Program-made: the position numbers and the translations under genes
Notes under the pieces: generated by a model
Told to the model about the DNA's origin: nothing
What the model saw: the letters and a program-made list of their open reading frames with translations, nothing else
Databases searched by the model: none
DNA from: Akkermansia muciniphila
GTDB taxonomy: Bacteria; Verrucomicrobiota; Verrucomicrobiia; Verrucomicrobiales; DEV007
Reading direction: 5' to 3'
DNA length: 64,000 bases
Assembly: GCA_945883495.1 (NCBI GenBank)
Contig: CAMCXS010000007.1
Span: forward strand, 1-64,000
Part shown: positions 46,950 to 57,200 of the stretch, in pieces
Numbering within the stretch: the first letter of the stretch is position 1
How the letters are laid out: every line of letters begins with the position of its first letter

Positions 46950-47939
46950 CTATTTGATAGTGACGGTTTGGCCGTCCGTCAGCAGGGTGGTTCCGGGGAG
47001 GAGGATGAGATCATCCGGCTTGAGTTCGGGCACTTCGACTTTGGTGCCATCGGCGAAGCCGAGCTTGACGGGCGTCTTGACCGCTTTTCCGTCTGCGTGC
47101 TTGAAGACAAAAGTGGCGGTTTTTTCCTTCACGAGTCCGGCCGTAGGAATGAGCGTGGCGCCATCGTGCCGTTCCACGCCGACCCGGGCGGTGGCAAACA
47201 TTCCGGGGCGGAGGCGGCCATCGGCGTTGGGGAAATCCGCCTCGATCATCATGGTGCGGGTTTGCAGATCGAGAATCCCGCTGACCCGGGAGACCGTTCC
47301 AGCGAGGACGGCGCCACCGAGCGCTTCCACCTTGGCCTCCACGGGTTGGCCCTTGCGGACCAAGCCGGATTCGAGTTCCACGATGGGGACTTGGAGCCGG
47401 AGGGTGGCAGTGTCCGCGAGCCGAAGGAGCGGGGCGGCCCCAGCGGAAGCGTACGCGCCGGGGTCAACCAGTCGATCTGTCACGGTGGCGGCAAAGGGAG
47501 CCTTGATCTGTGCAAAATCGAGCAGCGTCTTCGCACGTTTCTGGTTCGCTTTGGCCACGGCTAGACGGGCCTCGGAGTCATCGACATCTTGGGGCAGCAC
47601 GAGATCGGGGGATTTGGCGAACGCTTCCTTGAGGCGTTTGGCGGCAGCGTCGGCGGCGGTGACCTCGGCTTCGTGGCGGATCAGGTCGGCTTGCAGCTCG
47701 GGGACTTCGATTTCGATGAGGATCTGGCCCGGCTTGACGATGTCGCCGCTATCGACGGCCACGGACTTCACATAGCCATCGACCCGGGCGCGCAGTTCGA
47801 CTTGCTGCCAAGGAGCAAACGTGGCGGGGAGGGTGACCCAACGATGGATCGTCCCGCGCTCCGTTTTGGCGGCGGGGATCTCGACGGCGAGGGCCGAGGC
47901 TAGGGTGGCCCAAAGGAGAAGCAGGAGGAAGCGGATCAT
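46950..47939 (-). CDS. RND efflux periplasmic adaptor (MFP family)
   Basis: A 329-residue membrane-fusion protein. A signal peptide (MIRFLLLLLWATLASALAVE) is followed by a lipoyl/barrel-sandwich half (LRARVDGYVKSVAVDSGDIV, ILIEIEVPELQADLIRHEAE), a helical hairpin (EVTAADAAAKRLKEAF), the second half-motif (IKAPFAATVTDRLVDPGAYA), and C-terminal beta domains (GSGLVRKGQPVEAKVEAL-like strands). It bridges the permease at 47936-51085 and the TolC-type channel. No Cys lipobox is seen. Its ATG overlaps the permease stop by four bases. Confidence 0.9.
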   Translation of the reverse strand: MIRFLLLLLWATLASALAVEIPAAKTERGTIHRWVTLPATFAPWQQVELRARVDGYVKSVAVDSGDIVKPGQILIEIEVPELQADLIRHEAEVTAADAAAKRLKEAFAKSPDLVLPQDVDDSEARLAVAKANQKRAKTLLDFAQIKAPFAATVTDRLVDPGAYASAGAAPLLRLADTATLRLQVPIVELESGLVRKGQPVEAKVEALGGAVLAGTVSRVSGILDLQTRTMMIEADFPNADGRLRPGMFATARVGVERHDGATLIPTAGLVKEKTATFVFKHADGKAVKTPVKLGFADGTKVEVPELKPDDLILLPGTTLLTDGQTVTIK

Positions 47940-50900
47940 GACGGTTCGAAGTTGGAGCCGGTGGGATCGTCGGGATCGAGCGAGGCGGAAACGACCTTGG
48001 GCGAGGCGAGCAAGGCGTAAACGGCGGGCAGGACCAGGAGGGTGGCGACCGTGGCCAAGGCGAGTCCACCGGCGACGGCGCGTCCCAGCGGGGCGGTTTG
48101 TTCGCCGCCTTCCCCTAGGCCGAGGGCGAGCGGCAGCATTCCGGCGATCATGGCGCAGCTGGTCATGAGGATGGGGCGCAACCGGCTGATCCCGCCTTCA
48201 ATCGCGGCTTCGGCGCGGTTCCCGCCGTTGGCGATGCGGGCCCGGTCGGCGAAGGTCACGAGGAGAATCGCGTTGGCCACGGCAACCCCGATGGCCATGA
48301 TCGCGCCCATGCCGGACTGGATGTTCACGGTGGTCCCGGTGAAGAAGAGCGCTAGGACCACGCCGGTGAGCACCGCCGGGATAGTGGAAAGGACCGTCAA
48401 GGTGAGCCGGAGGGATTGGAAGTTCGCGCAGAGCAGGAGGGCGATGACGACGATGGCGATGGCGATACCCGAGGTGAAGCCGTCGCGGAGCTGTTGGAAC
48501 GGAACCACCTGGCCGCGGAGATCGACCTTGGTCTTGCCGTCCGGGGTGGGGCCGGCCGCTTTGATGGCCTCGCGCACGCCGTCCATGGCGCGGTTGAAGG
48601 CGACGCCTTGGTAATTCGCCGTGAGGCTGACGACGCGGACCATGTTGTAGCGCTCGTAGGTGCCGACGGCGGTGCCGGGTTCCAGCTTGGCCAAGTTCCG
48701 CAAGAGGACGGTGCTGCCTTCGGATGAGGTCACGGGGATGTTGCCGAGGTCTTCGAGGGATTGGGTGCGCTCTTCCGGAATTTGTACCTGGACGTTGAAA
48801 CTGATGCCGGTGCCCGGATCCGCCCAATAGACTGGCACGGTGAAGCGGCTCGACGTTGTGGCCGCCACCAAGGAGCGGGTCACATCCTCGACGGTCACGC
48901 CGAGCAAGCCGGCGCGTTCCCGATCGATCTTCACGTTTACCGTGGGGGCGTCGAGGGTTTGAGCGATCTGGACGTCGCGGAGGTAGGGGAGTTCCTTAAG
49001 TTTGGCGAGGAGCTTTTCGGCGTGTTCCTTGCTCGCGGGCAGACTCGGGCCGCTCACGGCGACTTCGATGGGAGTGGGAGAACCGAAGCTCATCACCCGG
49101 CTGACGATATCTTGCGGTTCAAAGGAAAGGCGCAGGCCGGGGAGTTCTTCGCCCAGGACCTTGCGGAGGTGTTCCTGGAACTTTTCCACGCGGACGTGGG
49201 ACTCCGGCTTGAGTTGGATCGCGAGCCAACCTTCCTCGGGACCGCCGTTCCAGAGGTGGACCAAGTTCACCGGGAAACTGGCATTGTGGACGCCAACCAT
49301 GCCGATCGACATCGCGATTTTGTCCTCGCCCCCAGCTTCGCGAGCGATGGTGGCCAGGACTTTTTGGGCGATGCCCTCGGTGATGCCGACTTGCGTGCCG
49401 CTCGGGGCCCGGAAGCGGAGGGCGAATTGGCCGGAATCGGCTTTCGGGAAAATCTCCGAGCCGAGGAAGGGGGCGAAGGCGCTCACGGCCAAGGCGCAGC
49501 CGCCCAGGTAGGCGGGGACGAGGACCCAGCGCATCGCGACGGCCGCGCGGGCCAGGTGGGAGTAGAGTTGACCCAATTGACCTTGTTGACTGGTGTGGGA
49601 GTGGCTTTTGCCGAGGAGCCAGACGGAAAGGACGGGGACCAGGGTGCTGGAGAGGACGAAGGAGGTCGCCATCGAGAACCCGACCGCGAGGGCCAGCGGC
49701 ACGAAGAGCGCCTTGGCCGCGCCGGTCATGAAGAAGGCGGGGATGAAGACCGCCAGGACGCAGAGCATCGCGAGCAAACGGGGCAAGGTGGTTTCCTCGG
49801 TGCCGTCGAGGGCGGCCCGGGCGATCGATTTTCCGCGCGCCAGGTGGGTGTGGATGTTTTCCACGGTGACGGTGGCTTCATCGACCAAAATGCCGACAGC
49901 CAGGGCCATGCCGCCCAAAGTCATGAGGTGAATGTTCTGTCCGGTGATCCACAGGCCCAGCGCCGCGCCGAGGAGCGAAAGCGGGATGTTGATGACGACC
50001 ACCAAGGCGCTCCGGGGATCCCGCAAAAAGAGGAGGACCATCAGTCCGGTGAGCAAAGCGCCCAGGCCGCCTTCTTTAACAAGGTCCTTAATGGAACGGA
50101 GGACGACCGGGCTTTGGTCGAACTCGAAGCTGACTTTGATCCCGGCGGGCAGGAGCTTTTGGAATTCCGGGATGGCGTTCCGCACCGTCTTGACCACCGC
50201 CAAGGTGGAGGCTTCGGCGCGCTTGGTGACCGGCAGATAGACGCTCCGTTTGCCGTTGGCCAAGGCGTACGAAGTGGTCACGTCCGCGCCATCGCTGACC
50301 GACGCCACGTCGCGAACAAACACGGCGCTCGGTCCGGATCGCTTCAGCGGGATCGATTCGAGTTCCTTGACGTCGGTGACGATCGCGTTGGTCGGGACGA
50401 TGGGGTAGCGGCCGTCGAGATTCACATTGCCGGACGGGCTGATCGGATTGCCTTTGGCGATCGCGCCCACGATATCGTCGGGGGAGAGTCCGTAAGCCCG
50501 CATCCGGTCCGGGTTGACGTTGACGACGACGGAACGGGAGCTGCCCCCAAACGGCGGCGGCGCGGAAACGCCGGGGAGGGTGGCGAAGGCCGGGCGCACT
50601 TTGTTGAGCGCCTGATCCTGCATTTGGTTCAGGGTGATGTTCGGGTCGTCCGTCGAGAAGACGAGGTGTCCCACGGGTACGCTCCCGGCATCGAAGCGCA
50701 TGATGAACGGCGCCACCGTGCCGGGCGGCATGAAGGCGCGGGAGCGGTTCACCTGGGCCACCGTTTCCGACATCGCCTGGCTCATGTCGGTGCCCGGGTG
50801 AAACTGGAGCTTCATGATCGAGGCGCCCTGGATCGACTTCGATTCCACGTGCTCGATGTTCGCGATGTAGAGGAAGTGGTACTCGTACCGGTAGGTCAGG

Positions 50901-51085
50901 TAACCCTCCATTTGGAGCGGGTCCATCCCGCCGTAGGGCTGGGCCACGTAGATGGCGGGAATCCCGAGCGGCGGGAAGATGTCCTGCGTCATCCGCTGCA
51001 AGCCGAGCCAAGCGCCCAAACCGACGGCCACGACGGCGACGAGAACCGTCCAGGGATGACGCAGGGCTTGGCGGGCGATGGACAT
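47936..51085 (-). CDS. RND-family efflux permease
   Basis: A 1,049-residue RND pump subunit with twelve transmembrane helices and two large periplasmic loops. Helix 1 is PWTVLVAVVAVGLGAWLGLQ. The TM4 proton-relay motif reads ALAVGILVDEATVTVENIHT, where the AcrB pair Asp-Asp is Asp-Glu. Later motifs include FPKADSGQFALRFRAPSG, the FVLSSTLVPVLSVWLLGKSH strand end, and LTVLSTIPAVLTGVVLALFF, MTSCAMIAGMLPLALGLGEG near the C terminus. It exports drugs, dyes, or other small molecules with proton antiport; the substrate cannot be read. It begins the efflux operon; the plus-strand frames opposite it are shadows. Confidence 0.94.
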   Translation of the reverse strand: MSIARQALRHPWTVLVAVVAVGLGAWLGLQRMTQDIFPPLGIPAIYVAQPYGGMDPLQMEGYLTYRYEYHFLYIANIEHVESKSIQGASIMKLQFHPGTDMSQAMSETVAQVNRSRAFMPPGTVAPFIMRFDAGSVPVGHLVFSTDDPNITLNQMQDQALNKVRPAFATLPGVSAPPPFGGSSRSVVVNVNPDRMRAYGLSPDDIVGAIAKGNPISPSGNVNLDGRYPIVPTNAIVTDVKELESIPLKRSGPSAVFVRDVASVSDGADVTTSYALANGKRSVYLPVTKRAEASTLAVVKTVRNAIPEFQKLLPAGIKVSFEFDQSPVVLRSIKDLVKEGGLGALLTGLMVLLFLRDPRSALVVVINIPLSLLGAALGLWITGQNIHLMTLGGMALAVGILVDEATVTVENIHTHLARGKSIARAALDGTEETTLPRLLAMLCVLAVFIPAFFMTGAAKALFVPLALAVGFSMATSFVLSSTLVPVLSVWLLGKSHSHTSQQGQLGQLYSHLARAAVAMRWVLVPAYLGGCALAVSAFAPFLGSEIFPKADSGQFALRFRAPSGTQVGITEGIAQKVLATIAREAGGEDKIAMSIGMVGVHNASFPVNLVHLWNGGPEEGWLAIQLKPESHVRVEKFQEHLRKVLGEELPGLRLSFEPQDIVSRVMSFGSPTPIEVAVSGPSLPASKEHAEKLLAKLKELPYLRDVQIAQTLDAPTVNVKIDRERAGLLGVTVEDVTRSLVAATTSSRFTVPVYWADPGTGISFNVQVQIPEERTQSLEDLGNIPVTSSEGSTVLLRNLAKLEPGTAVGTYERYNMVRVVSLTANYQGVAFNRAMDGVREAIKAAGPTPDGKTKVDLRGQVVPFQQLRDGFTSGIAIAIVVIALLLCANFQSLRLTLTVLSTIPAVLTGVVLALFFTGTTVNIQSGMGAIMAIGVAVANAILLVTFADRARIANGGNRAEAAIEGGISRLRPILMTSCAMIAGMLPLALGLGEGGEQTAPLGRAVAGGLALATVATLLVLPAVYALLASPKVVSASLDPDDPTGSNFEPS

Positions 51086-51186
51086 GAAGGAGCGTGCGGC
51101 GCGGCGGGCGCCGATGGACGAACATCAGAACGCCGGGCGTGGCAATAAGTTTTCGGGAAAAGCGCCGAAATGCCCCAAAACGGATG

Positions 51187-51233
51187 CCGGCCCCCCAGCG
51201 CGCTGAGTTTGCGCACGTGGCTACTGGGGCCGG
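51187..51233 (-). terminator. Hairpin downstream of the giant surface-protein gene
   Basis: CTGGGGCCGG (51224-51233) pairs with CCGGCCCCCCAG (51187-51198) with two unpaired C, and the loop is about 25 bases. On the minus strand it lies about 25 bases after the stop of the giant gene. No T run follows, so it is a weak terminator or processing hairpin. Confidence 0.4.
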
Positions 51234-51258
51234 AACGGATCTCGATTTCCGGCGCGCC

Positions 51259-54200
51259 TCAAGCTTCAGATGTCGCAACGCGCAGGCGGCGGCGTCCGAA
51301 CCAGAGGCCGAGCGCCAGGAGAAGGACGATGGCGATCACCTGAGATGGCTCGGGCACGGCGGTAATCGTGGCTGCGCCACCAGCGTAGTCGATTTGGTAT
51401 TCGCCGAGAGTGGTGGAGAAGGTGGCGCCATTGCCCAGGGCCCCACCGTTCCAGAAGAACAGTCCATTCAGACTGCCGTAAGAGGCGATGGTGAATTGGT
51501 TCCCGTAGGTCCAGTTCGAATCGTTGATGCTCAGGAGGGCATTGTCGAGAGTGAGGACCCCGGAGACGTTGATGCGGTCGCTGCTTGGGGAAGCGCCTCC
51601 GGCCAGATCGACAAGCCAAGTGCTGCCTTCCGACGCGAACAAGTCACCGCCGAACGAAAGGGTTCCCCGGGTGCCGGCGGTGGCGCCGGTGAGGGTGGCG
51701 CCAGCCGCGATGGTGGCGGTGCCGCCCGCCGAGGTGAGGGAGCCGGTGCCGCCGAGGGTGCCGGCATTGACGTTGACGTTTCCGGTGCCGGTGCTGGTGC
51801 TGTTCACCAAGAGGGTGCCGGCTCCTTCTTTGTTCAGAGTCGCATCGAGCTTGATGACGTTGGTGCTCGCGACCGTGAGGGTGGTGCCCGCGTCCGTGTT
51901 CAATGAGCCGCCGGAGCCAGCCACGTTGATTCCGCGGTTGGTATGATCCAACGTAACATTCGCCGTGGTCCTCAGGGTGCCTCCACTGAGGGTGAGCTGG
52001 CCAGCGTTGAAGGCGCCTGGGTTGTTGCCGAGGTTGTTCTGGGCGGAGATGGCGAGCGTGCCGCCGGAGACGGTGGTGGTGCCGGTGTAGGTGTTGGTTC
52101 CGGTCAAGGTGGCGGTGCCGGTGCCAGTCTTGGTGAGGTTACCCGTGCCGCCGACCGCGCCGCTCAGGATGAGGTAATCGGTCGCGGTGCCGGTGGCGAT
52201 GGTGTTGTTCGTGGCTGCGTTCAGCGTCACGGCGCCGGAGGCGGTCGAGGTGCCGGTGCTGGTGACTGAACCTCCGTTGAGCGTGAGGGGTTCGGCCGTG
52301 GTGACGCCGTCGAGGTTCAGGTTGCCGCCGGAGTTGACCGTCGTGCCCTGGCCGGTAGAGCTGCCGCCGAGACCGCTGTTGTGGGAGACTCGCAGCGTGC
52401 CGCCGCTGACGGTGGTGACGCCGGTGTAGGTGTTCGCTCCCGCCAGGGTGAAGGTTCCGCTGTCGTTCTTGGTCACCGTGCCGGTGCTGGTGGCGACGAC
52501 TCCGTTGAAGTTGGTGTTGCCTGCACCTTCCACGGTGAGGTTGAAGGCCCCGGAGATGCCGCCATTCACGTTGAGCGTGCCCGCATCCGATTGGATCGTC
52601 GATGCGGAGCCAAGGATGACCGGACCGGCGAAGGTGTTGGTGCCGCTGAGGTTGCGCAGGGCGCCGCCGCTGGTGTCGCTACCGACCGTGGCGCCATCGC
52701 CGTTGAGGGTAAGGGTTTCACCAGCGATGTTCACGTTGCCTTGCAGCTCCAGGGAGCCGTCCGCCGTTACGGAGGTGGCACCGGCGGTGCTGCCGAGGGC
52801 GTTGTTGCTGGCAGCGCTGACAATGCCTGCGCTGATGGTGGTCAGGCCGGTGTAGGTGTTGTTTCCACCCAGGACAAGCTTGCCGTTGCCGGTCTTGGTG
52901 AGGGCTGAACCGCTGGTGTCGCCATTGATCGTGAGATCGTTCGTGGAGTTGACCGCGATGGTGGCGGTGGTGGCTCCGAGGGCGACCTTGCTGCTGATCG
53001 TGGTGGCGCTGGAGCCGGAGTTGGTGGTGATGGCGGAAGCACCGCCGATGGAGAGGATGTAGCCGCCGTCCGCCTGGACATTCACGGGGGTGGTGGTGTC
53101 CGAGTTGTTCACGGTCAACGAGTTGATGCTCATGTTGGAGCCCAGGACCATGCTGTTCTGGTTCGCTTGGCCGGAGGCGGAGACGAAGACGTTGGTTCCG
53201 GAGCTGGGGACTTGACCGGTGTTCGTGGTTCCGGCCAGATCGGTGGTCCAGTTGCTCAGCGTCGAGCCGTTGGAGACGGACCACACGTTGTTCAGCCCGG
53301 AGTAGGCGCCTTTCCAGTAGGCGCTGGTGAGCGCACTGGCCGGGGCGACATCGAACTGGACCAATGTGTCCGTCGAGGTGATGCCGTTGACGGTAAAGTT
53401 GGTGACGTTGTAGAGGTTGCCGACGGAGTAGGTGCCGGAGCTGCCGTTGGTGCTCACCAAACCGCCGCCTTGAGCGACGAGAATGTCCGACTTGCCGCCG
53501 TGGGTGCTGATGCCGGGCAGGAAGTAGGCATCCACCGCCACATTGCCGGTGACAAGGGCCTTGGCGCCGGGTTGGAGGCGGATGCTGCTGCCGGTGTTTT
53601 GACCAGAGTTGCTGCCCACGTTGGTGCCGGTGTTCGGGCCCACTTCCACGCCGAGGCGGCTGCCGTCCGCGAGTTCGAGCGCGGTGCCATCGGTGCGGGA
53701 GAGGGTCAGCGTGCCTCCGATTGAGCCGGTAAGGAGGTTGAAGGTGGAGCCGTTGGCGACGGTGAGTTTGGAGGTGCCGGAGAGACCGCTCATGACGCCG
53801 CTGCCGACGGTGCCGGTGACGTGGGTGACTTCAAGGATCCCCGCGTTGACCGTGGTTTCCCCGTTGAAGGTGTTGGCGTTGCTGAGGACCTGACGTCCTG
53901 AGCCATTCTTGATCAGGTTGATGTTATTCTGAATCACGCCGCCGTAGGTGAATGATTCACCCGCCGTGGTTCCGGTGCCGATGGTGAGGTTCGACATGGT
54001 GGTGGCGGAGTTCGTGATGAAGCCGGAGCTGCTGGCGAAGACGCTGGTGCTCGGCAGGGCGGCCAACGGGGTGGCGGCGCTGATTTGGCGGAAGTTTGCG
54101 TTGTAGCTGGCCAGATCGAGCACGCCGCGGCCGGAGGTGGAGAGGTTGGAGCCGCTCGGCAGGGCATTGGCGGAAGCGAGGCGCAGGGTGCCATTGGCGA

Positions 54201-57200
54201 TGTTGGTGCCGCCGGAGTGAGTATTGGTTCCGGAGAGGATGACCGTGTCCGCGCTCTGCTTGGTGAGGCTGCCCGGGCCGCTGATGTTGCCTTTGATCTC
54301 CAAAATGACGCCGCGGGCGGTGTCCGTCAGGGAGCTGTTGTTGTTGTTGTCGGGCTGACCGGAGCCGGGGTTATTGTCCTGCGGACGGCCGTTGTCGATG
54401 CCGTTAGCGCCATCGGTGAGCGCGTTCTGGCCGACGAAGGAGTTGCCTGCGAGCACGAAGCTGACGTTGCTGCCCAGGGTGCGGAAGACGGTGCCGTTGT
54501 TGACGCTGGCGGTGTCGTCGGTGCGGAGGAAGCCCTCAATGCCTCCGCCGTTGAGGGTGACGGTGGCGTTGGTGTTGAACTGATCCGCGTTGATCTGCAG
54601 GGTGCCGGAACCGAGGTTCAGGGCCCCGCTGCGAGCGCCATCGATGCTCCAACGCTCGGCGGAACCGGCGGCGTAGGTGGCGGTCTTGTTGAATCCAGCC
54701 ACCTGGATGTCGAGCACGCCGTAGCGGTTCACCGAGATGGTGCCGTTGCCGAGGGCGTTGTTGTGGAGCACGGAGATGGGCCCTTGGTCGATGATGGTGT
54801 TTCCGGTGAAGGAAGCGCTGTTGTCCCCCCGGACGTAGAGGGCGGCGTTGCCCCACTTGATGAGGTTGTTGCTGCCGTTGATCCCGGCGACGGTGACACC
54901 GGTGGAATTGCCCGAGGTGATCTGGCCGTTCGATGCATTCACCAGAGCAAGATCCAGGATCGAGTTGCCGGTGCCGGTCAGGTGGAGCGTGCCCGCGTTG
55001 AGCATGGTGCGGTCGCGACCCACGTTGATGCGGAGGCGTGCCGGGGACAGGCCGGTCGTGTCCGTGGAGAAGATTTCCAGGTCGCTGATGCCGATAGTGC
55101 GGTCGCTGGTCTGGGTATCCATGTTGATGATGGCGTTATCGACCGCGATGATGCGGCCCATGGTGTATTGAGCCAGGAGTGGGGTGCCGGGGTTGATATT
55201 GAGGGTCAGCGAGGAACCGGCGTTCGTGGCGGTGCTGCTGCTGTTCAGGGTGATGGTGCCGCCGTTGCCCGCGCCGCCGAGGGTGTTGAACTGCAAGGTG
55301 CCGCCATTGACGACCCAGTTGCCGCTAAAGCCATTGCCCGGGCCGCGCGCGGCGTCGGTTTGATCCTTGCCGATGGTGAGGTTCCCCGCGCCGAACTTGG
55401 TGATGGAACCGGCAGTGAGATCGCCGTTCATCGTCATGGTGACGGAGTTGTAAATCACCCCTTCGTTGGTGCCGGAGGCGCCGAACTTCAGGTTGGCGTT
55501 GACGGCCAAGTTGTTTCCTTGGGCGATGAGACCGCCGATGTTCGCGCCGGAGCCGCCGATGGTGATGGTGTTGTATTGGCCGGTGGCGCTGTTGAGGTCC
55601 CGGTTGATGCGGAGGGCGTAGACGGCCGGATCATCTTGCAAGGTGACGGCGGCGCTGGCGTTCACATCGACCACTGCGGTGCCACCGGTGAGACCGGCGG
55701 TGAACGGCGTGGCGGAGATGATGTTGCTGTACGCGACCTGGTTCGTAGCCGGGGTGGCGGTGCTTTGCAGGGACTGGAAGCCGGTCGTGGTGTTGTAGCT
55801 CAGGAAGGTGTGGTTCGACACATCCACGAAGTGACCGGGGAGGATTCCGTTGGGGGCGAAGCCGGGAGTCGCGTTGCGGTTCACTGAACCGGCCAGCGTG
55901 GGCGGGGTGGAGTTCCAAGCGGTGACGAGGATCCGTTCGACTTCGTCGTTGCCCGTGTTGACGCCGAGGAAGTTCGCGTTGGGCTGGATGCCAAGGGTGG
56001 TGCCGACTCCGGCGCGGGTCAGATCGGCGACGGTGAGTTGGGCAGCGCCGTTGGTGATGCGGCGATCGATCCGGATGGAGGAACCGCGGCTGTAGGAGAT
56101 GGCGCCCATCGTCTCCGTGCTGGTGACGGCGGCGTCGTTGCGGGCGCGGAAGAAGAGCTGACCGCCGTTGAGGGCGAGGCCGGTGGCGTCATCCCAACGG
56201 TTGGTGACGTTGATGGCGTCGTTGTCGAGCCAGAGGACGGATCCGGGATGGAGGTTGGCGGTGTAGGCATTGGCCGTGCCCGCCGCATTGCGGAAGGTGG
56301 CATTGTCATACACTTGCAGGGTGCCAAAGATATTCACCGCTCCGCCGATGCCGAGAGGTCCGGCCGTGGCGGTGGAGTTCTGACGGATGATCATGGAGCT
56401 GCTGCGGCTGATGACCGTTCCGCCGGTATAGGTGAAGATGTCCTGGCTATCCACGGCTCCCGTGTTCCCGTTCGCGGCTTGGTTTCCGATCAAGACGCGG
56501 GTACCCGGGGTGGAGCCTTCCACGAGGGCGCCTAGGGTGCCAGCCGCCGAGGAGTTCAGGGTCAAGTTGGTCCCGCCGCCACCGAGGCGGTAGATGTTCC
56601 CGGCGCCGATGCCGAGGGATTCGTGGGTGTAGGTCGTGTTCGTGGCGGCCCCAAGGAAGGAGTTGCCGTTGCCGATCGTGCCGAGATTGAGCGGGCTGGC
56701 TGGGGCTTGGTCGAGGGCGATCACGCCGTTCGAGTTCGACGAGATCCAGGTCTGCAAGTTGGCCTGGGTAAGGGCGGTGCTGCGGACGCGGAACATGGAC
56801 ATGGAGGAGCCGGAACTGAGGAGTTCGACTTGACCGGTGCCGAAGCTGAGGTTGCTGCTGCCGGCGAGGATCTGCGCGCCCGGATTGACCCGGATGGTGC
56901 TGCCTCCGAGCATCGTGTCGAGGTTGAAGGTCGTGGCGAGGTTCTGGTCATTGGTGTTGATATCGCCGAAGCGAAGCAGACCGCCGTTGACGACGATGCC
57001 GAGACCTGGGCTGGTGGAGGAGCGGTAGAGACCGCCGAAGCGGCTGGAGTTGGAGTTAATCCAGAGGTCGCTGCCTCCATTTTTGATGATGGCTTGACCG
57101 GCACCGCCGTCGGTAATCGCTCCGTTGAGGAAGAGCGGGGCGCTGCTGACGTTGAAGACTGGAGTGCCGACTAGGGTCGTTCCGCCATTGATCTCCAGGA

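Noticed and set aside
48761-51148. 795-codon plus-strand frame opposite the RND permease
   Set aside because: Entirely antisense to a clear RND pump; composition (Gly/Asp/Arg-rich, no domain) is typical of shadow frames.
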